Origin: Nitriliruptorales bacterium
Lineage (GTDB): Bacteria > Actinomycetota > Nitriliruptoria > Euzebyales > Egibacteraceae
Assembly (NCBI GenBank): GCA_007119305.1
Contig: SKPY01000105.1
Location: forward strand, 1-5,968
Length of the DNA stretch: 5,968 nt
Direction of reading: 5' to 3'
Positions within the stretch are counted from its first letter, which is position 1. The number at the start of each line of letters is the position of its first letter. Of the stretch, positions 1 to 4,516 are shown in pieces. Under the pieces are notes generated by a model, which worked only from the letters and a program-made list of their open reading frames with translations, did not search any database and was not told the DNA's origin. The position numbers were made by a program, and so were the translations under genes.

Positions 1-317
1 CCATCGGACGCTTCCAGGTCAACCGGCAGCGCCTCGCCGCCGCCGCCGCCCGGCTGGAGGCCGCCACGCAGCTGGTGCACGACGCCGCCGTCGCCCTGCA
101 GGCCGGGGATCCGCGCCTCGTCGCCCCCGCCCGGCGGATCGCCGCCCGGACGGCGCAACGCACGGCCGATGATGGCCTCCAGCTGCACGGTGGGTACGGG
201 TACTCGATGGAGTTCCCCGCGCAGCGCTCCTGGCGCGATGCGACGATGCTGGCGCTCGCCGGGCCCGCCGCGCCGCCTCAGGGCGCCCCCGCCGCAGGAC
301 CGCAACCGGAAGGATGA
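1..317 (+). CDS. Acyl-CoA dehydrogenase family protein, C-terminal part (5' end outside window)
   Basis: The reading frame enters the window at base 3 and ends at TGA 315-317; the N-terminal and middle domains are off the left edge. The first visible residues, IGRFQVNRQRLA, are the end of the FGxxIGRFQ helix found in the C-terminal domain of acyl-CoA dehydrogenases, which touches FAD bound in the partner subunit. QLHGGYGY (180-203) is the QxxGGxGY flavin-contact loop, followed by RDA. These enzymes oxidise acyl-CoA to 2-enoyl-CoA, passing electrons through FAD to an electron-transfer flavoprotein. The end is odd: after RDATM the usual GTxEI segment and last helix are absent, replaced by about 20 Ala/Pro/Gly-rich residues. 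Neither other + frame restores GTxEI, so a simple frameshift is not seen. It may be a non-catalytic or heteromer-forming subunit. The next gene, ppa, starts 4 bp later. The family assignment is firm; the substrate is unknown. Confidence 0.9.
   Translation, partial: IGRFQVNRQRLAAAAARLEAATQLVHDAAVALQAGDPRLVAPARRIAARTAQRTADDGLQLHGGYGYSMEFPAQRSWRDATMLALAGPAAPPQGAPAAGPQPEG
308..314 (+). promoter_or_regulatory. Ribosome binding site of ppa
   Basis: GGAAGGA lies 7 nt before the ATG at 322. It decides the start: the frame stays open upstream to an ATG at 169, but that extension overlaps the upstream dehydrogenase and reads as Arg/Pro-rich shadow sequence. The site overlaps the last codons of the upstream gene, consistent with coupled translation. 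Confidence 0.8.
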
Positions 318-321
318 GCGC

Positions 322-828
322 ATGAGCGACGTCGTCGAGGTGTTCGTCGAGATCCCCAAAGGCTCGCGCAACAAGTACGAGTGGGACCACGAGACGCGGC
401 GGTTCAAGCTCGACCGGATGCTGTTCAGCGCCGTGCAGTACCCCGGCGACTACGGCTTCATCCCGCGGACCTGGGCGGAGGACAACGACCCGCTCGACGC
501 CCTCGTCGTCCTCGGCGAGCCCACCTTCCCGGGCTGCACGATCGACTGCCGGGTCGTCGGCGTGTTCTTCATGTCCGACGAGAAGGGCCCCGACCAGAAG
601 GTCATCGGCGTGCCCGATGCCGACCCGCGCTGGTCGAACGTCCGCGACCTCCACGACCTGCCGAAGCACATGCTCGACGAGATCGCGCACTTCTTCTCGA
701 TCTACAAGGACCTCGAGGCGAAGACCGTCGAGGTGACGGGGTTCGGCGACCGCAAGGACGCCGTCGCCGAGATCGAGAAGGACACCGACCGCTGGCGCAT
801 GATGGACAAGCGCCCGGAGATGCCGTGA
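322..828 (+). CDS. ppa: Inorganic pyrophosphatase, family I (soluble, Mg2+-dependent)
   Basis: A 168-residue protein, the usual size for bacterial family I pyrophosphatase. It hydrolyses PPi to two phosphates in the cytoplasm and so drives PPi-releasing reactions such as acyl-CoA, aminoacyl-tRNA and nucleotide synthesis. The signature DNDPLDA (residues 54-60) carries the metal-binding aspartates D54, D56 and D59. By comparison with the E. coli enzyme, all the other active-site residues also appear present: E10, K18, E20, R32, Y40, Y44, D86, D91, K93, Y128 and K129. The ATG at 322 has a good ribosome binding site. The TGA overlaps the GTG start of the next gene (GTGA), so translation of the two is probably coupled. 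It is unusual to find this housekeeping gene between two acyl-CoA dehydrogenase genes; it may serve PPi released by acyl-CoA synthetases, or the arrangement may be accidental. The identification is nearly certain. Confidence 0.98.
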   Translation: MSDVVEVFVEIPKGSRNKYEWDHETRRFKLDRMLFSAVQYPGDYGFIPRTWAEDNDPLDALVVLGEPTFPGCTIDCRVVGVFFMSDEKGPDQKVIGVPDADPRWSNVRDLHDLPKHMLDEIAHFFSIYKDLEAKTVEVTGFGDRKDAVAEIEKDTDRWRMMDKRPEMP

Positions 829-2015
829 CCTCTACCGCCCCCGAGACCGGCGCGGCGGCTGCGCCGCCGGTCGCCGAGCCCCCGGTAATCGACCCCCCCT
901 GGGAGGGCTACACCCCTGCGCACGAGGAGCTGCGCACCCGCGTGCGGGAGTGGGTCCGCGTGCACGTGGCACCCCACGTCGACGCCTGGGAGCGCGCCGG
1001 CGACTTCCCGCGGGAGCTGTTCGCCGCCGCGGGCGAGGCGGGCTTGTTCGGCCACAAGGTGCCCGTGGCGTTCGGCGGGCAGGGCGTCGACTTCACCGCC
1101 GACCTCGTCGTCACCGAGGAGCTCACCGGGTGCTGGTCCGGTGGGGTGGCCGCGGCGCTCGGCGCCCACAAGGACCTCGGCAGCTACTACATCTGGCGCT
1201 TCGGCACCCCGGCGCAGCGCGAGCGCTGGGTTCCCCCGGCGCTGCGGGGGTCGAGCGTCACCGCGCTCGCCGTCACCGAGCCCGGCGCCGGCAGCGACGT
1301 CGCCGGCGTGCGCACGAGCGCCGCGCGCGCCGCCGACGGCTGGGTGCTCGACGGTGCGAAGACGTTCATCACCAACGGCTCGTGGGCCGACGTGGTCGTG
1401 GTCGCGGCGCTCAGCGACCCTGAGGCCGGCGGCCACCACGGCCTGTCGCTGTTCGTCGTCGAGGCCGGCGATCCGGGGTTCTCCCGCCGCCGGGTGCCAA
1501 CCCTCGGGTGGCGCACGAGCCACACGGGCGAGCTCGCCTTCGCAGGGGTGGAGCTGGCCGACGACCGCCTCCTCGGCGGCCCCGAGCAGGCCGGCCAGGG
1601 CTTCCCCGCGATCATGCGCAACTTCCAGTGGGAGCGGATCGTGCTCGCCGTCGCCGCGGTGCGCCAGGCCGACGACGTGCTCGACCTCGCCCGCCGGCAC
1701 GCTCGTGGTGAGGGCGCCCACGCCCGCCTCGCCGACCTGGCCGCCGAGACCGAGGCCGCGCGCAGCCTCGCCCGCCACGCGGTCCGGCTGCACCACGCCG
1801 GCCGGGACGCGGTGCGGGAGGTGTCGATGGCCAAGTGGCTCGCGTGCGACCTCGCGGTGCGGGTGTGCGAGGCCGCGGTGGAGGCCGCCGGCTGGGACGG
1901 CGGACTCGCTCAGCACCGGCTCGAGCGGGCGCTCCGCGACGCTCGGCTCGGTCCCATCGGCGGTGGGACGAGCGAGATCATGCTCGAGGTCGTCGGCCGT
2001 TCCTACGGCCTGTAA
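825..2015 (+). CDS. Acyl-CoA dehydrogenase (FadE-like) with atypical FAD-contact motifs
   Basis: A complete 396-residue protein from the GTG at 825, which overlaps the ppa stop and has GGAGA at 816-820 before it. After a Pro/Ala-rich leader (about 1-25), it shows the standard three-part fold. AVTEPGAGSD (149-158) is the first family signature and TFITNG (180-185) lies at the flavin. QWERIVLA (268-275) puts Glu270 where long-chain and isovaleryl-CoA dehydrogenases carry their catalytic base. IGGGTSEIM (378-386) has Gly380 where medium-chain enzymes have the catalytic Glu, consistent with a base at 270. Two oddities: the helix that normally holds RxxFGxxIxxFQ is about 7 residues short (ARRHARGEGAHARLAD, 289-304), and QxxGGxG has become EAAGWDG (353-359). 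Both elements normally bind the ADP part of FAD in the partner subunit. No frameshift is visible. The likely role is acyl-CoA oxidation, perhaps as part of a heteromer; the substrate is unknown. Confidence 0.94.
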   Translation: MTSTAPETGAAAAPPVAEPPVIDPPWEGYTPAHEELRTRVREWVRVHVAPHVDAWERAGDFPRELFAAAGEAGLFGHKVPVAFGGQGVDFTADLVVTEELTGCWSGGVAAALGAHKDLGSYYIWRFGTPAQRERWVPPALRGSSVTALAVTEPGAGSDVAGVRTSAARAADGWVLDGAKTFITNGSWADVVVVAALSDPEAGGHHGLSLFVVEAGDPGFSRRRVPTLGWRTSHTGELAFAGVELADDRLLGGPEQAGQGFPAIMRNFQWERIVLAVAAVRQADDVLDLARRHARGEGAHARLADLAAETEAARSLARHAVRLHHAGRDAVREVSMAKWLACDLAVRVCEAAVEAAGWDGGLAQHRLERALRDARLGPIGGGTSEIMLEVVGRSYGL

Positions 2016-2020
2016 GGGGG
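2014..2020 (+). promoter_or_regulatory. Ribosome binding site of the S9 peptidase gene
   Basis: AAGGGGG starts inside the stop codon of the upstream dehydrogenase and sits 7 nt before the GTG at 2028. It supports that start and therefore puts the 36-bp repeats inside the protein. The next in-frame GTG is near 2253, already inside the propeller domain. Confidence 0.7.
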
Positions 2021-2027
2021 CTCTGCG

Positions 2028-3956
2028 GTGGCGTCCGACTCCGATCCGCGCGACCCGGCCGGCGGCATCCCAGCATCTGATCCGCGCGACCCGGCCGGTA
2101 GCATCCCAGCATCTGATCCGCGGGCACCGGCCGGCGGCATCCCAGCATCCGCGCCGCGCGCACGAACTGGCGGCGCCGCGGAGTCCGACCTCGACCGCTA
2201 CCTCGCGGTCCGCAGCGCCTACGGGGGTGCGCTCAGCGCCGACGGCGCGACGGTGGCGTTCGTGTCGGACCTCACCGGCGTGCCGCAGGCGTGGAGCGTA
2301 CCGTCCGGCAGCGGCTGGCCGACGCTCCTGTCGGTCGGCGAGGACCGCGTCCAAGCCGTGTTCACCTCGCCAGCCGAGCCCGCCGGCGTCGTCTACGGCC
2401 GGGACGCCGGCGGCGACGAGCGCACCCAGCTGTACCGGGTCCGTCGCGACGGGCTCGGCGAGGCACCGCTGGTCGAGGACCCCGAGACCATCCACCGGCC
2501 GGGGGCGTTCACGCCCGACGGCGCCTGGTTCCTGTACTGCGCGAACGGGCGCAACGGCATCGACTTCGACCTGCACCGGGTCCCCGCCACCGGCGGCCCC
2601 ACCGAGACCGTCGCCGAGCTCGACGGCTGGAACGCCGTCACCGACGTGTCACCCGACGGCCGGTACGCCCTGGTCGCGCACCTGCGGGGCCTGCTCGACA
2701 ACGACGTGCTGTTCGTCGACCTCGACAGCGGCTCGGTGCGCAACCTCACAGCGCTCGCCAGCGGCGAGCCGGCGGTGCACCTGCCCGGCGGGTTCACCGG
2801 CGACGGCCGTCTGTGGCTGCGCAGCGACCGGGCCGCCGACGTCGTACAGGCGGGACGGCTGGCCGCGGACGGCAGCTGGCAGCCCGCGACACCGCATCGT
2901 CATGACACCGATGCGCTGGCGGTCGCGGGCCGCACCGTCGCGTGCGCCCTCAACGTCGACGGCGCGAGTGCGCTGCACCTGCTGGACCCGGCCACCGGCG
3001 CCGCGCGGCGGCAGGTGCCCCTGCCGCTCGGTGTGGTTCAGGACCTGCGCGTGGCGCCGGACGGGCAGGTGATCTCGTTCGCGTTCAGCGGCCCGCAGCA
3101 CCCGCTGGACGTGTGGACCACCGAGGTCGGCTCCGGCGCCGCCGAGCGGGTGACCCGGTCACCCACCGGCGGGCTGGACCCCGCCGCGTTCGCCGTGCCC
3201 AGCCTCGACCGGGTGGACTCCCACGACGGGCTGCCGGTGCCCGTGTGGACCTACCGGCCCGAGCAGGCGGACCGCCCACCCGTCATCGTGTGGGTCCACG
3301 GCGGCCCGGAGTCCCAGGCCCGCCCGGCGTTCAACGCGCTCTTCCAGCACTGGGTGGCCGCGGGCTACGCCGTCGTCGTGCCGAACGTGCGCGGCTCGAC
3401 CGGCTACGGGCGCCACTACGCGAGCCTCGATGACGGCAGGCGTCGCCCGGACTCGGTCGCCGACCTCGTGGCGGTCGGGGAGTGGGTGCGGGCCCGGTCA
3501 GACCTGGGCGACGCCATCGCGGTGACCGGCGGGTCGTACGGCGGCTACATGACGCTCTCGGCGCTCGTCGCCGCCCCCGACCTGTGGGCCGCAGGGGTGA
3601 GCGTGGTCGGCATCGCCAACCTCGTCACGTTCCTGGAGCGCACCGGCGCCTACCGTCGGGCGCTGCGCGAGCGGGAGTACGGCAGCCTCGACAGCGACCG
3701 CGACTTCCTCACCGCTGCGAGCCCGATCACCCACGTGGACCGCATCAGCGCGCCCCTGCTCGTAATCCACGGCGCGAACGACCCGCGGGTGCCCGTCGGC
3801 GAGGCCGAGCAGATCCACGCGGCGCTGCGTGAGCGGGGCCGGACCTGCGAGCTGCTCGTGTTCGACGACGAGGGTCACGGCATCGCCAAGCACGCGAACC
3901 GCCGCATCGCCTACCGCCGCATGGCCGAGTTCCTCGCCGAGCATCTCAACCCCTAG
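2028..3956 (+). CDS. S9 family serine peptidase (prolyl oligopeptidase / acylaminoacyl peptidase type)
   Basis: A 642-residue protein, the usual length for S9 oligopeptidases, which cleave short peptides and are kept from large proteins by a beta-propeller lid. Residues 5-40 are three 12-residue repeats. Residues about 55-375 form the propeller, with blade-type motifs SADG (70-73), TPDG (162-165), SPDG (208-211), TGDG (257-260) and APDG (343-346). The C-terminal alpha/beta-hydrolase domain has the oxyanion-region motif HGGP (424-427) and PNVRGSTGYG. The catalytic triad is Ser503 in GGSYGGYM, Asp585 in HGANDPRVP and His617 in DDEGHG. No signal peptide is visible, so it is probably cytoplasmic. 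The start follows the dehydrogenase stop by 12 bp, so it is probably in the same transcript, though a functional link to fatty-acid oxidation is unclear. It ends with tandem TAG TAG stops. The exact specificity (prolyl, dipeptidyl or acylaminoacyl) cannot be read from sequence. Confidence 0.95.
   Translation: MASDSDPRDPAGGIPASDPRDPAGSIPASDPRAPAGGIPASAPRARTGGAAESDLDRYLAVRSAYGGALSADGATVAFVSDLTGVPQAWSVPSGSGWPTLLSVGEDRVQAVFTSPAEPAGVVYGRDAGGDERTQLYRVRRDGLGEAPLVEDPETIHRPGAFTPDGAWFLYCANGRNGIDFDLHRVPATGGPTETVAELDGWNAVTDVSPDGRYALVAHLRGLLDNDVLFVDLDSGSVRNLTALASGEPAVHLPGGFTGDGRLWLRSDRAADVVQAGRLAADGSWQPATPHRHDTDALAVAGRTVACALNVDGASALHLLDPATGAARRQVPLPLGVVQDLRVAPDGQVISFAFSGPQHPLDVWTTEVGSGAAERVTRSPTGGLDPAAFAVPSLDRVDSHDGLPVPVWTYRPEQADRPPVIVWVHGGPESQARPAFNALFQHWVAAGYAVVVPNVRGSTGYGRHYASLDDGRRRPDSVADLVAVGEWVRARSDLGDAIAVTGGSYGGYMTLSALVAAPDLWAAGVSVVGIANLVTFLERTGAYRRALREREYGSLDSDRDFLTAASPITHVDRISAPLLVIHGANDPRVPVGEAEQIHAALRERGRTCELLVFDDEGHGIAKHANRRIAYRRMAEFLAEHLNP
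2040..2147 (+). repeat. Three tandem 36-bp direct repeats coding the N-terminus of the S9 peptidase
   Basis: The units are 2040-2075, 2076-2111 and 2112-2147, with no spacers. They differ at only a few bases (for example GGCGGC/GGTAGC and CGCGAC/CGGGCA), and a decayed fourth copy starts at 2148. The length is a multiple of three, so each unit encodes 12 residues of the pattern SDPRDPAGGIPA. All copies share the CCGGCCGG palindrome or a close variant. The segment is Pro/Gly/Asp-rich and probably disordered. Tandem arrays like this can change copy number by slippage or recombination without breaking the frame. Confidence 0.93.
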
Positions 3957-3994
3957 TAGCCCCGCGCGCCGCTGCACGCCAGCCGGGCTGCGCG
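3957..3994. other. Convergent intergenic gap, possible weak bidirectional terminator
   Basis: This 38-bp gap separates the two convergent operons. It holds overlapping GC-rich inverted repeats: AGCCC (3958-3962) with GGGCT (3985-3989), CGCGC (3963-3967) with GCGCG (3990-3994), and GCTG (3971-3974) with CAGC (3980-3983). These exclude one another and none has a T-tract on either strand, so a classical intrinsic terminator is not supported. Both operons must nevertheless stop near here or run into each other. Confidence 0.3.
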
Positions 3995-4507
3995 TCACGA
4001 GGCGAGGCCGAAGCCGTCGCGCTCGGGCTCGACGGTGCGGCCGGCCGCGCGGGCGGCATCCGCAGCGCGCTCGAGCCACTCGGCGACGGCGCGGCGCTCG
4101 AACGTCGCGTGGGTCCGGTGGGTGGGCCCTTGATCGGTCGCGACCACCAGGCGGACGCGCTGGCCGCGGTGTTCGCCCCGCATGGCCGTGATCGCCGGCC
4201 ACCCCGCCTGGATCACCCGGGCACCGGACTGGAGCAGCAGGCCTACCTCGCACACCCCTGCGCGCGTGTGCGCCCCGCGGGTGCCTGCCCGCAGGAGCCC
4301 CAGCGCGACGACGAAGCTGGCGGCAGCGAGCACTCCGCCTGGCAGGGGGTCGAGGAACGCGATGCCCGCAGCCCCCGTGGCGAGCGCGCCCACGAGGAGC
4401 GCCCATGCCAGCACCTGGTTGCGGCGCAGGCTGGCGCGGTGCGGACGCAGCCAGACCCAGCCGTCGTCGTCGACGACGACCTCCGAGCGCGGGTCGAGCA
4501 GCGCCAC
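3995..4507 (-). CDS. Two-helix membrane protein with a possible bacterial PH-like domain
   Basis: A 170-residue protein starting at GTG 4505-4507, with GGGAG about 12 nt upstream inside the end of the preceding gene. A short hydrophilic, acidic then Arg-rich N-terminus (1-30) precedes two hydrophobic segments, about 31-52 and 57-73, separated by a short loop containing DPLPGG. The remainder (about 85-155) is soluble and strand-rich, then helical. The pattern of a G-L strand, an Ile-Gln-Ala-Gly-Trp turn, TFERRAVAEWLERA and a final Ala-rich helix resembles the small membrane-anchored PH-like domains of actinobacteria (bPH_6 type), where the helix packs at the end of the barrel. That match is by eye only. 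No catalytic motif is visible. It follows the DUF4388 gene by 9 bp and is very likely co-transcribed with it. The function is unknown; a membrane-associated binding or scaffold role is a guess. Confidence 0.8.
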   Translation of the reverse strand: MALLDPRSEVVVDDDGWVWLRPHRASLRRNQVLAWALLVGALATGAAGIAFLDPLPGGVLAAASFVVALGLLRAGTRGAHTRAGVCEVGLLLQSGARVIQAGWPAITAMRGEHRGQRVRLVVATDQGPTHRTHATFERRAVAEWLERAADAARAAGRTVEPERDGFGLAS

Positions 4508-4516
4508 GGGCGCTGT

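Noticed and set aside
235..317. Frameshift explaining the missing end of the upstream dehydrogenase
   Set aside because: Neither other + frame contains the GTxEI motif or a plausible terminal helix.
169..321. Longer start for pyrophosphatase
   Set aside because: The extension overlaps the upstream dehydrogenase, is Arg/Pro-rich, and the ATG at 322 has a good ribosome binding site and gives the normal family length.
381..824. Longer start for the second dehydrogenase
   Set aside because: This part overlaps ppa in another frame and is Arg/Pro-rich; GTG at 825 overlaps the ppa stop in the usual coupled manner.
2040..2147. CRISPR-like 36-bp repeats
   Set aside because: The unit length is in the CRISPR range but there are no spacers, and the repeats are contiguous and in frame with a coding sequence.
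702..2576. 624-codon open frame on the - strand
   Set aside because: It is antisense to the second dehydrogenase and the S9 gene, both of which have clear family motifs. Its translation is biased Ala/Arg/Gly/Val-rich sequence without motifs, a common artefact in GC-rich DNA.
1141..3072. 643-codon open frame on the + strand, out of phase with the real genes
   Set aside because: It spans two recognised genes in another frame and reads as Arg/Pro/Ser/Ala-rich low-complexity sequence.
3498..4406. 302-codon open frame on the - strand
   Set aside because: It is antisense to the catalytic domain of the S9 peptidase and overlaps the membrane-protein gene in another frame; it has no recognisable motif.
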